Below, one piece after another: positions 23,861-32,937 of a stretch of 43,953 bases of DNA; within the stretch, counting starts at the first letter, position 1, and every line of letters starts with the position of its first letter. Both the position numbers and the translations under genes were made by a program. A model generated the notes under the pieces. It was not told the origin of the DNA. It saw nothing but the letters and a program-made list of their open reading frames with translations, and did not search any database. Source of the DNA: an uncultured Flavobacteriaceae bacterium (GTDB lineage Bacteria; Bacteroidota; Bacteroidia; Flavobacteriales; Flavobacteriaceae); assembly GCA_938009735.1 (NCBI GenBank), contig CALLIG010000147.1, forward strand, positions 1 to 43,953, given 5' to 3'.

Positions 23861-25420
23861 CTACCAAGAAAAATCAAGAACCGCCCGAACTTTATGCGAT
23901 CGCGTATCTATATTTCTATTATAATGGTACGAAGTATTACCATCTCTAAATCTTAAAAGTTGTGCTTGGTGTTCGTCGAACGCAGTAGAACTCCAATACA
24001 AACCATTAGAAAATTCTGCTGTATTACTTGCCCCCTGCCCCACATTCTTGCGCATGAGCTTTAATTCTATAAATGTTGGTAATCGCCAACCTTCGCCTAG
24101 TTGTTCATGAATTTTTATGGCTTGCTGCCATGGCATCGGTCCAGCGTCATCAATATGAACTACTATTCCGTTTTTGTTTGCATTATCTATTGAAAAGATG
24201 ATACCACCTTTAAATTGGTCCCCAACAGTTCGTTTTGGTTGCGATACTTCTTGTTGAACTGGTTCAAGGTTAACTTCTTCTGCTGGCTTTGGTTTTGACT
24301 GGTCAACTTCTGGAGTATTGATAACAGCAGGGATAAGTTCGTCAGGGCTTTTATTAGTGCCTGAAAATGCCCATATTCCAATAATAGCAATTATTGCAAT
24401 CAAAGCACCTACTAATAATTTCTTTTTAGAACTACCTTCCAGCTCATTCGTTTTATCTACAACTTTAGTTTTCGATTTTGCCTCTAAATTTTGTTTTTGT
24501 TGCTTTCGTCTGGCATTTTCTGCATTACGAGTTTGTTGCTTACGCTCTTTATCAAGTCGTCTTTGCTCTTCTTCGGCTCTTCTTTTAACTTCTGCATCCG
24601 CTTTTAACTTTCTTTCATTTGCTATTTTTTTAGCTTCAGCTTCTCCTTTTAGTCGATGTTCATCTATTTTTTGTTTGGTTTCTGCTTCAGCTCTAAGCTT
24701 TTCCGCATCAGCAGCAATACGCTTGGCTTCGGCCTCTTTCAAAAGTCTTTGCTCTTCTTTCGCCTTTCTTTCTAAATCAATCTCATTTTCAACTCTCTTC
24801 TCCTCAACTTTTTCTTCATCAAAGCTTATAGCTATTTGATCTTCAACTATAATTGTTGGTGCTACTTCTTCAATTCTAATAACTTCTTTAACTTCTGGAA
24901 GTACTTCTACTTCTTCTACCTTTTGCTCCTCTTGCTGAATTGGAATACCAGTTTTTGTAGAAATAATTGCTCCAATATTAGCCCTAATATTATCGTAAGC
25001 ATCAGCACTACTCTCCCAGTTCTTAATTGGTTTTTGTTGTTCTGGCAATACCTCTAATTCGTTGAAACTGAATTTATAATCTTCTGATAAAAATTCTGTA
25101 TCCCACGGACAATCTTCTAGAAGTATTGGAATCACCCTGCTATCACCGGCCTTATAACTATCGATGAGCAATTTAAATTCTAGCTGTGAGACAAATTCAG
25201 AATACATAAAACTAGAACTCAACAGCAATAGAAATATATCGGTTTCCTGTAAAAACGATTCACTTTTCGGTTTCCATTGTTGCCCCTCAAGAATGGGGTT
25301 ATTATCTGAAATATTAAGATTATGATCTTGCTGCAGCGATTTCAAATGATCTAATACCGGTTGAATTGCCCCTATATCTTTAGAAGTATAAATTGTAACA
25401 ATGTTAAGCGTCGATCCCAT
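23861..25420 (-). CDS. TIR-domain transmembrane protein with coiled coil and DUF1566-like C-terminal domain
   Basis: 519 residues in four parts. First, a bacterial TIR domain (about 4-150): VTIYTSKD, the D61-led strand DIFLLLLSSSFMYSEFVSQLE, VIPILLEDCPW and the LPEQQKPIKNW tail typical of bacterial TIRs. E81 sits where NAD-cleaving TIRs have their glutamate. Second, an acidic then strongly charged Lys/Glu/Ala coiled coil (about 165-325), TolA-like in composition. Third, a single membrane helix (335-352) preceded by SKKK, so the N-terminus is cytoplasmic. Fourth, an extracytoplasmic domain (about 400-517) with GWRLPTFIELKLM, GLYWSST and SHKVRAVLDF, resembling DUF1566/Lcl. There is no signal peptide. 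The layout suggests an envelope sensor outside and an enzymatic or scaffolding TIR inside. It stands alone between a gene-poor region and comM. Confidence 0.85.
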   Translation of the reverse strand: MGSTLNIVTIYTSKDIGAIQPVLDHLKSLQQDHNLNISDNNPILEGQQWKPKSESFLQETDIFLLLLSSSFMYSEFVSQLEFKLLIDSYKAGDSRVIPILLEDCPWDTEFLSEDYKFSFNELEVLPEQQKPIKNWESSADAYDNIRANIGAIISTKTGIPIQQEEQKVEEVEVLPEVKEVIRIEEVAPTIIVEDQIAISFDEEKVEEKRVENEIDLERKAKEEQRLLKEAEAKRIAADAEKLRAEAETKQKIDEHRLKGEAEAKKIANERKLKADAEVKRRAEEEQRRLDKERKQQTRNAENARRKQQKQNLEAKSKTKVVDKTNELEGSSKKKLLVGALIAIIAIIGIWAFSGTNKSPDELIPAVINTPEVDQSKPKPAEEVNLEPVQQEVSQPKRTVGDQFKGGIIFSIDNANKNGIVVHIDDAGPMPWQQAIKIHEQLGEGWRLPTFIELKLMRKNVGQGASNTAEFSNGLYWSSTAFDEHQAQLLRFRDGNTSYHYNRNIDTRSHKVRAVLDFSW

Positions 25421-25538
25421 CTTTTTGTATTCATATTCTTTAACTAGTCTAAAATAAAGAATAATATCATCAATGGAGAAAGCCTAATCGAATTATTTTC
25501 AGGATGTTAGTCGCAGCTGTTTAAAGAAATCTTAGCTA

Positions 25539-27074
25539 TTATCCCAACCACCCTTCACGATCCAAACTTCGATACTGAATAGCTTCACCTATATGATTCC
25601 CATTTACTTCTGTAGTATTTTCTAAATCAGCAATGGTGCGGGCCACTTTTAAAATACGATCATAAGCTCTTGCAGAAAGATTGAGTCGTTCCATGGCATT
25701 TTTTAATAATGCCTTTGAAGGTTCATCTAATTGACAATATTCGCGTATTTGTTTGGTATTCATTTGAGCATTATAATGCACATTAGCAAGCGCTTCAAAA
25801 CGCGCAGTTTGTAATTCGCGTGCCTTAGTTACCCGTTCACGAATAGCGACACTACCCTCTCCTTTGCGTTCTTCACTTAGTTTTTCAAAAGGAACAGGAG
25901 TTACTTCAATATGAATATCAATACGATCTAAAAGGGGGCCTGATATTTTACTTAAATAACGTTGCATTTCTGCTGGAGAAGAAGTTACAGGAGCATCAGG
26001 ATCATTAAAATAACCACCCGGACTAGGGTTCATACTTGCAATCAGCATAAAACTACTTGGGTAGGTTACTGTAAACCGTGCTCGTGAGATGGTAACTTCT
26101 CTATCTTCAAGTGGTTGGCGTAAAACTTCCAAAACACCCCTTTTAAATTCTGGTAACTCATCTAAGAACAATACTCCATTATGTGATAAGGAAATTTCAC
26201 CAGGTTGTGGATACGAACCGCCACCGACAAGGGCTACATCACTAATGGTATGATGAGGACTTCGAAAAGGGCGCTGACTCATTAAGCCTGTGTTTTTAGT
26301 CTTTCCTACTACACTATGAATTTTGGTAGTTTCTAACGCTTCGCTTAAAGTCATAGGAGGAAGTATAGAAGGTAATCTTTTTGCAAGCATAGTTTTTCCT
26401 GCTCCTGGTGGACCGATTAGAATTACGTTATGACCACCTGCTGCTGCTATTTCCATGCAGCGTTTGATACTTTCTTGTCCTTTAACATCTGAAAAATCAA
26501 ATTCAGGGAAATCTAAATTTTTATAAAACTCCGCTCTAGTATCAATAACTGTTTGTTCCAAAGGTGTGCCCTTATCGAAAAATTCAATTACCTCACTAAT
26601 ATTTTCAACACCATACACTTTTAGATCACCAACTATAGCTGCTTCTTTGGCATTCTCTTTCGGGAGTATAAATCCTTCAAAACCTTCTTCTTGCGCTTTA
26701 ATAGCTATAGGTAAAGCTCCTTTTATGGGTTGTAGGCTTCCGTCTAAAGAAAGCTCGCCCATAATCACATACTTTGCTAAGTTTTCTGAATTGATTTGTC
26801 CTGATGCGGTTAAAATGCCTAGAGCCAAAGTAAGATCGTAGGCAGAACCTTCTTTTCTTAAATCTGCAGGTGCTAAGTTGAGCGTGATTTTCTTTCCCGG
26901 AATTTTGTATCCGTTATTTAATAAGGCTGCAGCAATACGATAATTACTCTCTTTTATTGCATTATCTGGTAACCCTACTAAGTGATATCCTACTCCAGTA
27001 TCCACATTTACTTCGCAGGTAATCGTTTGTGCTTCAACGCCAAAGACAGCGCTGCCATAAACTTTTGAAAGCAT
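25539..27074 (-). CDS. comM: YifB/ComM-family Mg-chelatase-like AAA+ ATPase
   Basis: 511 residues, full length. The N-terminal ChlI-like domain (1-170) starts MLSKVYGSAVFGVEA, conserved in the family. The AAA+ core has Walker A GPPGAGKT (221-228) and Walker B VLFLDE (301-306), with SRARFTVTYPSSFMLIASMNP after it. The C-terminal Mg-chelatase lid domain (about 405-510) ends with RSLDREGWLG. In other bacteria ComM is a hexameric branch-migration helicase that helps integrate DNA during natural transformation. Many non-competent bacteria carry it, so its presence does not prove competence. It is single and not obviously in an operon. Confidence 0.93.
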   Translation of the reverse strand: MLSKVYGSAVFGVEAQTITCEVNVDTGVGYHLVGLPDNAIKESNYRIAAALLNNGYKIPGKKITLNLAPADLRKEGSAYDLTLALGILTASGQINSENLAKYVIMGELSLDGSLQPIKGALPIAIKAQEEGFEGFILPKENAKEAAIVGDLKVYGVENISEVIEFFDKGTPLEQTVIDTRAEFYKNLDFPEFDFSDVKGQESIKRCMEIAAAGGHNVILIGPPGAGKTMLAKRLPSILPPMTLSEALETTKIHSVVGKTKNTGLMSQRPFRSPHHTISDVALVGGGSYPQPGEISLSHNGVLFLDELPEFKRGVLEVLRQPLEDREVTISRARFTVTYPSSFMLIASMNPSPGGYFNDPDAPVTSSPAEMQRYLSKISGPLLDRIDIHIEVTPVPFEKLSEERKGEGSVAIRERVTKARELQTARFEALANVHYNAQMNTKQIREYCQLDEPSKALLKNAMERLNLSARAYDRILKVARTIADLENTTEVNGNHIGEAIQYRSLDREGWLG

Positions 27075-27173
27075 ACATTTTTATCTTCGAAGAAACTTTG
27101 CGCGAATAAGAAAATTTCTCCTATCGGATGATTCTAGCTTAAATGGAAAAAAGATCGCTGCGCTTAAAGAAAA

Positions 27174-27239
27174 AAGAGGCAAGACTAAATGATATTGAAA
27201 AAGTTTGTTTGAAAACTTAAAAAAAATGTCTTGTCTCTT
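27174..27239 (-). terminator. Terminator of the TonB receptor/DUF4249 operon
   Basis: On the minus strand AAGAGACAAGAC pairs with GTCTTGCCTCTT (one G-U-type position). The enclosed sequence contains a smaller hairpin (AAGTTT region), and the outer stem runs into TTTTT. It sits 80 bases after the stop of the last operon gene. The large loop makes it unusual but it is well placed. Confidence 0.6.
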
Positions 27240-27318
27240 GGTTCTTGTTTCTTTTTGTTCGCTTTAAATGTAAGTAAAGATTTTTATTTATAGCGAATTG
27301 ACCTACAAAATACTCTCG

Positions 27319-29073
27319 CTAGTTCACGACAAATGATTTTTTAATGTTGACAGGTCTGCCATAAATTGAGAATCCTTCTAAAACCACTTCATAGTCCCCA
27401 GCAATTTCTGAAGTATAAAAAGATAATTCCATTTCTGTGCCTTCGAAAGTAAGGTCTGGTTTCCATAATAATTGATCTCTGAAATCAGGAATTCTTCTAT
27501 TGCTTTCTTCGTTATAGGTCTGCGCGAAATATTTTTTTAAGGGTTTTGTTCGTGTTAGGTTAGTTTTAGTAATTCCATCACCACTAATTTGCTCGAAGTA
27601 GTTTCCTTCAATGGTTTCAATATTCACCATACCAAAATAGGTCTTTCCTCCCATGCGATATTTTTCACGTACCGTATTTATGCGTGCTACTGTTCGTGTA
27701 TTAAAATCTAAAACATCATTAGGATTTGCAACCAATACCCCATCTATATAAACCAAAGCATCAAATTCTGACTCTTCATAGGTTTCATCAAATGATCTTG
27801 CTTTAAATACAGACTCTCCATTTTTAATTTTCTTAGTCCAAACGTTTGGCACCAATTCCACAATAGTTTCATCGAGGGTTTTAAAACGTGTGTACTCATC
27901 AAGATTTACCACTTCTATATAGGCTCCGCCGTACGGATCATTCAATTGATCTAAACGCACGGTATCTGGTTTTACCGCAAAAAATCCATTTTCAATTTGG
28001 TTTTGAACGCTGCGATTAACAATAGCCTCCTTCATCGAAGCATCCATATAGAAATTTTTAAATACTAAAGAAGTGTAGTCCAGCTTTGGATCTTGTTCAA
28101 TTGTTATATTATACAATCCTTTAGACTCCTCTAATACCTGAAAAATTGCAAGTGGCTCGGTATATTCATTCGTAATACTTACATGGAAAACTCCAGTACT
28201 ATCTGTTCGGACTACCTTTAATTGGAAATCTTTACCCGGAATAGAAACTCCGATTTTCTTTCCTATCGTAGAAGATGAGCCATCCTTAGCGCGTAATTGA
28301 CCTTTGATTAGCTCTCCTTCTATTTCTGGTCCAAAAGTGATTTTATCATAATATAAAGTATTATTTGAGGCTTGCTTTTCATGCCAAGAAATAAATGATT
28401 CTGGAGTATGCTTTCCATTGGCAACAATAGCTTCCTTTTTGCGTACCGAAATATTATAATTGCCGAAACCTGCTGCTCCTCTGAAATTTTTAAGCCCTAA
28501 CTGAACTTTTGATTTTTTTAGATATTCCTCTTTATCGGTAGAAATAATAAATCGTTTATCTTCTGCTATGCCCGCATTACTCGTCATATTAGCATCTATA
28601 TCAGCCGCATCAACATTTGGTAATATCGCATCTTGATTACCTTGATACGGATTGATAATACTGATATCATCTTGAAAAAAGAGATTCATACTCCCGTTTT
28701 TCATCCAACGAGTATATGCTAGGAGTTTATAATTTCCTGAAGCTACAGTCGTCGGCACAAAGAAATCACCTTGACCCTGGCTCTTTTCTAATCGTATCTT
28801 TTCACTAAAAACTACTTCAAAGTCTTCACTAATCAGTTCAACATAAGCAATTTTACTAGTCTCACTAGGTTGCTTCGTCTTGTCATCAAGGCAATATACT
28901 TTGTAAAACAAATACTCGCCAGTAAGTAATACATTGGTGTTTGTACTTACATATACTTTTTCGCTCGGCAATACCTTGAAGCGATCATACTGACCTTCAT
29001 TTGAGTTTTGAGCAATACTAATTTGACTGCATAAGAAAACAAAACTTGCTACTAATCGGATGCTTAATTTCAT
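27319..29073 (-). CDS. Exported MG2-like (alpha-2-macroglobulin-type) protein of the TonB receptor operon
   Basis: 584 residues with a signal peptide ending near SIAQN (22). The first domain (about 35-140) has EKVYVSTNTNVLLTGEYLFY, KIAYVELISEDFEVV and GNYKLLAYTRWM. This is the MG2-type pattern found in alpha-2-macroglobulin-like and large Bacteroidota TonB-associated proteins. Later parts contain carboxypeptidase-regulatory-like strands (GKKIGVSIPGKDF) and a segment with GGAYIEVVNLDEY and VYIDGVLVANP, a remnant-like plug motif. The C-terminus is a beta domain (GDYEVVLEGFSIYGRPV). No thioester motif is present. It is the last gene, 18 bases after the third DUF4249 gene. Its function is unknown, but it is likely periplasmic or at the outer membrane, working with the receptor. 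Confidence 0.75.
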   Translation of the reverse strand: MKLSIRLVASFVFLCSQISIAQNSNEGQYDRFKVLPSEKVYVSTNTNVLLTGEYLFYKVYCLDDKTKQPSETSKIAYVELISEDFEVVFSEKIRLEKSQGQGDFFVPTTVASGNYKLLAYTRWMKNGSMNLFFQDDISIINPYQGNQDAILPNVDAADIDANMTSNAGIAEDKRFIISTDKEEYLKKSKVQLGLKNFRGAAGFGNYNISVRKKEAIVANGKHTPESFISWHEKQASNNTLYYDKITFGPEIEGELIKGQLRAKDGSSSTIGKKIGVSIPGKDFQLKVVRTDSTGVFHVSITNEYTEPLAIFQVLEESKGLYNITIEQDPKLDYTSLVFKNFYMDASMKEAIVNRSVQNQIENGFFAVKPDTVRLDQLNDPYGGAYIEVVNLDEYTRFKTLDETIVELVPNVWTKKIKNGESVFKARSFDETYEESEFDALVYIDGVLVANPNDVLDFNTRTVARINTVREKYRMGGKTYFGMVNIETIEGNYFEQISGDGITKTNLTRTKPLKKYFAQTYNEESNRRIPDFRDQLLWKPDLTFEGTEMELSFYTSEIAGDYEVVLEGFSIYGRPVNIKKSFVVN

Positions 29074-29091
29074 ATGTATTTTATTATACTA

Positions 29092-30342
29092 TTAATCCTC
29101 CCAAAAGGGAGGTACTACATTACTACCTAATTCTGTGCAATCACCGCATTCGCGGGCAACTACTAAATATGGACCTGAACACATTTCGCCTCCCTCATTT
29201 AGATCAACATAAGAAATGAGGTCTATGTTAATGCGTTCAATCAAAGATTGTGCACAAGGGTCTCCGCCAATAGGGCCTCTAAAACAATACGAAACATGTT
29301 CTAATGGCGCTGTGAACGGAACACATTTGTTCACATATAATGGCAATGGTTCTTCAGGGTAAAAATCTCGATAATCAAAAAACAATCGCTGCTCAGATAC
29401 CGAAGCTACTTCAAAATAGCCCAATACCTTATTGTCATTTTCAATTTCTGCTTTAATATTTCCACTTAAAAAACCGGGTTGTATTTCTGAAAACACCGTA
29501 CTTGAAGAAGAGAAATTTTGTAAATTTTGGTAATAGGAAAATGCATTTGCTGATTGTACATATTGCTTAACAATTATGCTATATCTATGAGAAAGCACAA
29601 AATCACCATCAGCAATAAAACGTACCGGAAATCTTTCAACTTCGCTTGCCGACAAATTCGCAGAGCTATTTTGAATAATATTTTGTGAGGCTATCGTTTT
29701 ATAACACACTTGCTGCTCTTCTTCTCTTGGCACAACTTCTAAATCATATATAATTCTTGGGTCGTCTGGATCAGGATTACAAGGCTCATAATTCGATAAT
29801 TTGAATTCTGCTGATGTCCAGTCTGGAGCTATAATCTTATAGGTTTCTTCGTATTCATAACGGTAGTAATTTGAACTACCGGAAGGGTCTATACCATCAA
29901 CATATATATTTAAACCTGATTCACCGTTAGCATTTGTGCCCCGTTCTGCATATACATTGGTTACGATTGATTCAGACTCAAAACTTTCTGGTTCTGAAAT
30001 ATACTTGGTTCCATTTGTTGTGAGCACTTCTAAAGTGTACTTCATACCTTTTATCGCAGCAAAAGGTATGTTTGATTCATACGTGCCTGGTTCAGTTTCT
30101 TGAAATGAAAATTCATTTTGTGCATCATCTCGAATGATGACCTGCGCATTTCGCTCAGGTGCAGCAATAGATTCTTCAAACCGAATAGCTCGCGAAAGCA
30201 ATACTTGATGTTGCTTATTTTCGTTAGATAAAAAAGCTTGAATTACTAAGGCGTTCTCAAAGGTTTCCGTTTCAAAATCGAAAGGTTCAACGCAAGATGC
30301 GAGACTAACAAAAATCAATATGTGAGCTAAATATTTTTTCAT
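29092..30342 (-). CDS. DUF4249 lipoprotein, third paralog of the operon
   Basis: 416 residues, lipobox LASC (Cys17). The DUF4249 pattern is plain: FENALVIQAFLSNENKQHQVLLSRA near the start, an Ig-like part (GTYESNIPFA, YTLEVLTTNGTKY), then YEYEETYKIIAPDW, SHRYSIIVKQY and VLGYFEV. The C-terminus is CGDCTELGSNVVPPFWED, shared almost exactly by its two paralogs. DUF4249 proteins are Bacteroidota-specific lipoproteins encoded beside TonB-dependent receptors. By analogy they may be surface-exposed receptor partners, but no ligand is known. It lies 6 bases after the second paralog and 18 before the MG2-like gene. Confidence 0.88.
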   Translation of the reverse strand: MKKYLAHILIFVSLASCVEPFDFETETFENALVIQAFLSNENKQHQVLLSRAIRFEESIAAPERNAQVIIRDDAQNEFSFQETEPGTYESNIPFAAIKGMKYTLEVLTTNGTKYISEPESFESESIVTNVYAERGTNANGESGLNIYVDGIDPSGSSNYYRYEYEETYKIIAPDWTSAEFKLSNYEPCNPDPDDPRIIYDLEVVPREEEQQVCYKTIASQNIIQNSSANLSASEVERFPVRFIADGDFVLSHRYSIIVKQYVQSANAFSYYQNLQNFSSSSTVFSEIQPGFLSGNIKAEIENDNKVLGYFEVASVSEQRLFFDYRDFYPEEPLPLYVNKCVPFTAPLEHVSYCFRGPIGGDPCAQSLIERINIDLISYVDLNEGGEMCSGPYLVVARECGDCTELGSNVVPPFWED

Positions 30343-30348
30343 TCTTTT

Positions 30349-31656
30349 TTATTCTTCCCAAAATTCAGGGACCACACTACTACCAATAACAGTACAATCA
30401 CCACAAGCCTTATAAGTAAACACATACGGACCCGGACAAATTCCAACAAATCCACCATCATTAAGTCCGTAATATGAGATGAGATCGATATTGACCGATT
30501 CTATTATTGATAATGGACATGAGTTTCCACTTAAACCAGTAGCACAATATGATACATGCGATTCGCGAGAGGATCTTGGAAAACAACCGTGCACATAATC
30601 AGGAAGAGGTTCATTAGGGAAAAGATCTGCATAATTAAAATACATCCTATTTTCTACCACAGTTGTAACCTCAAAAAAGCCAAGCACTCTATTATCGGTT
30701 TTACCTTCCACTTGTATATTGCCTTCAATGGCTCCCGGTTGTATCCCCGAAAAAACACTTTCGGAAGAGGAGAAACTATTTAAAATGTTATAGAAATTAT
30801 AGGCTATAGAAGATTGCATGTATTGTTTAACCAAAATACTATATCGGTGTGAAATGATATAGTTATTTCGATCTATAAAACGAATTGGAAAGCGTACTAC
30901 TTTATTATCTACCAAATTCAAAGTGCTATTCTGAATGATATCAGCAGAAAGTTGTTTACCATAACAAACCTTGCCGAGCTCATTTTCCCTATCTACTATT
31001 TCGAGTTCGTATGTTGGTACTGGAAGAGCACAGGGGTCATAGTTCGTAAGAACAAAATCTTTGTTCTGCCACTCAGGGGCAATTATTTTATAAGTCTCTT
31101 CATATTCATAGCGGAAGTATTTTGAGTCAGGGTCATTACTCGAACCATCAACATAAATAAATACGCCTTCTTTGTTTTCAGCATTCAATTCACGCACGAC
31201 ATAGACATCATCGATTTGTGAAGTTCCTTGATAACTTTCGGTGTCCGAGGTATAACTTGTTCCTTCTAGCGTAGTTACTCGTAATTCGTAATTAACCATC
31301 TGTTCAGCAGCAAATGCAATATCAGAGGTATACTTGCCAGGAGAATCTTCAGAAAAATCATACTGGTTGCCTAAATCATCTGTTACAACAACAATAGCGT
31401 TTCGTTCAAAAACCACGGTTATAGGTATTGGCCGTAGTCTCACAACTGGATCATAAATACTGTCTTCTTTATTTACCGCTGTAAAATCAGAAGGACGGCT
31501 AAGATATACTACTTGCTTTTTCATTTCATTCGTCAAAGTGGCCTCAACTATTAAAGCAGCATCAGTATTCTCTATTTCTGAATTAATATCAAAAGTATCA
31601 ATGCAAGAAACAACAAGAAAGCTTAAAACCAATATGCTAAATAAATATCTTATCAT
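30349..31656 (-). CDS. DUF4249 lipoprotein, second paralog of the operon
   Basis: 435 residues, lipobox VVSC (Cys18). It is the longest of the three because of an extra charged insert after the first conserved strand (VNKEDSIYDPVVRLRPIPI). Conserved blocks are AALIVEATLTNEMKKQVVYL, YEYEETYKIIAPEW, SHRYSILVKQY, VLGFFEV and the tail CGDCTVIGSSVVPEFWEE. The C-terminal region has several cysteines (GCFPRSS, YCATG, NSCPLS) not all shared in position with the others. The divergence suggests a different ligand or partner from its neighbours. Gaps are 8 bases to the first paralog and 6 to the third. Confidence 0.88.
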   Translation of the reverse strand: MIRYLFSILVLSFLVVSCIDTFDINSEIENTDAALIVEATLTNEMKKQVVYLSRPSDFTAVNKEDSIYDPVVRLRPIPITVVFERNAIVVVTDDLGNQYDFSEDSPGKYTSDIAFAAEQMVNYELRVTTLEGTSYTSDTESYQGTSQIDDVYVVRELNAENKEGVFIYVDGSSNDPDSKYFRYEYEETYKIIAPEWQNKDFVLTNYDPCALPVPTYELEIVDRENELGKVCYGKQLSADIIQNSTLNLVDNKVVRFPIRFIDRNNYIISHRYSILVKQYMQSSIAYNFYNILNSFSSSESVFSGIQPGAIEGNIQVEGKTDNRVLGFFEVTTVVENRMYFNYADLFPNEPLPDYVHGCFPRSSRESHVSYCATGLSGNSCPLSIIESVNIDLISYYGLNDGGFVGICPGPYVFTYKACGDCTVIGSSVVPEFWEE

Positions 31657-31664
31657 TTATCTTA

Positions 31665-32921
31665 TTATTCTTCCCAAAAATCTGGAACTATATTACTTCC
31701 TAATTTGGTACAATCACCGCAGGGACTGGGTAATGTTAAATATGGCGCCCCACTAAAATCTTCAGGGTAATTTTCATTTTCTGCTGAAAAAACAATTATT
31801 TCCGCCAAAATCGCTTCTATCAATGGGGAATCGCAATCACCATCACAAACAAAAGGACCATCACAATGATAGCCACGATTAATTAGCTGGGGATTTCCAA
31901 CATTAGTACATTTAATAGCATAAGGCGGCAAAGTCTCACCAGGAAAAAGATCTTCGTAATTAAAATAAACTCTTTGTTCATCAACCGATGTGACTTCAAA
32001 GTAGCCTAATACTTTCGTGTCATTGTTAGTATCTGAAATAATATTTCCTGCTAAGAAGCCAGGTTGAATATCCGTAAAAACACTCTCCGAAGATGAAAAC
32101 TTATTTAAGTTCTCAAAATAGGAATGTGCCTCTAAATTTTGGGTGAATTGTTTGACTAGAATGCTATATCGGTGTGACATGATATAGTTTTCACGATCTA
32201 TAAAACGAACCTGAAAACGTGAAAGTTCATTGCTCGACAATTGATTGGTCGATGCTTGCATAATTTCAAGTGATTTTTTAGAAGCATAGCAAACCTTCTT
32301 TTGTTCTGTTCTTGCCTTTATTCCAACTTCATACCACCGATCAGGATCACATGCCACATAGTACAAGATATCAAATTCAAAAGGATCATAATTGGGCGCA
32401 ATAATCTTATACGTCTCTTCATACTCGTATCTAAAGTATTTTGAAGTAGCACTCGTATTATCTAAATAAACGCTTACACCCTCCGCACCTTGATCATTAA
32501 TTTCTCGTTCTACATATAAATTTTCTATTTGAGCAACTTCTGGCGTCCTTATGCTTTCAGAACTATATGTCTGTTTGTCTGAAGTTTCAACTGTTAATTG
32601 GTAACTTCTATTTTGTTGTGCGCTAAATACCAATTCCGACACGTACTTTCCTGGCTCATTCTCACTAAACGCATACGTATTCCCTACATCATCAATCATT
32701 TTTACTGTTGCATTTTGTTCGGCAGAAGAATCACTTTTTTCGAACGATCGTGCTCTAGAGAGTAACACAATATGCTGCTTTTCTTCATCGGTCAATCTAG
32801 CGTCAATCACCAAAGCATTTTCGAACTGTTGGGTTTCTGCCTCAAAGGGTTCAACACAGCTAGAAAGCACAGAAAATAGCGTGCTATAAAAAAAGACGAT
32901 ATGTAATTTATATTTATTCAC
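31665..32921 (-). CDS. DUF4249 lipoprotein, first paralog of the operon
   Basis: 418 residues, starting with GTG at 32921, lipobox LSSC (Cys22). The first conserved block, FENALVIDARLTDEEKQHIV, is close to that of the third paralog, so these two probably split later than the second. It also has YEYEETYKIIAPNY, SHRYSILVKQF, VLGYFEV and the end CGDCTKLGSNIVPDFWEE. The variable region before the tail is cysteine- and Asp-rich (CDGPFVCDGDCDSPL), possibly a metal- or disulfide-stabilised loop. It is the gene next to the receptor, 16 bases after its stop. Confidence 0.88.
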   Translation of the reverse strand: MNKYKLHIVFFYSTLFSVLSSCVEPFEAETQQFENALVIDARLTDEEKQHIVLLSRARSFEKSDSSAEQNATVKMIDDVGNTYAFSENEPGKYVSELVFSAQQNRSYQLTVETSDKQTYSSESIRTPEVAQIENLYVEREINDQGAEGVSVYLDNTSATSKYFRYEYEETYKIIAPNYDPFEFDILYYVACDPDRWYEVGIKARTEQKKVCYASKKSLEIMQASTNQLSSNELSRFQVRFIDRENYIMSHRYSILVKQFTQNLEAHSYFENLNKFSSSESVFTDIQPGFLAGNIISDTNNDTKVLGYFEVTSVDEQRVYFNYEDLFPGETLPPYAIKCTNVGNPQLINRGYHCDGPFVCDGDCDSPLIEAILAEIIVFSAENENYPEDFSGAPYLTLPSPCGDCTKLGSNIVPDFWEE

Positions 32922-32937
32922 TTTATTTAAAAATTAT

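Noticed and set aside
24318-24839. Plus-strand 173-codon frame opposite the TIR gene coiled coil
   Set aside because: Ser/Phe/Leu-rich mirror of the Lys/Glu/Ala codons on the other strand; no family features.
25539-27074. comM as evidence of a competence or DNA-uptake locus here
   Set aside because: ComM relatives are widespread in non-competent bacteria and no other competence gene is in the window.
27142-27219. Short plus-strand frame MEKRSLRLKKKEARLNDIEK
   Set aside because: It overlaps the arm of the minus-strand terminator, and its lysine-rich content follows from the A-rich sequence there.
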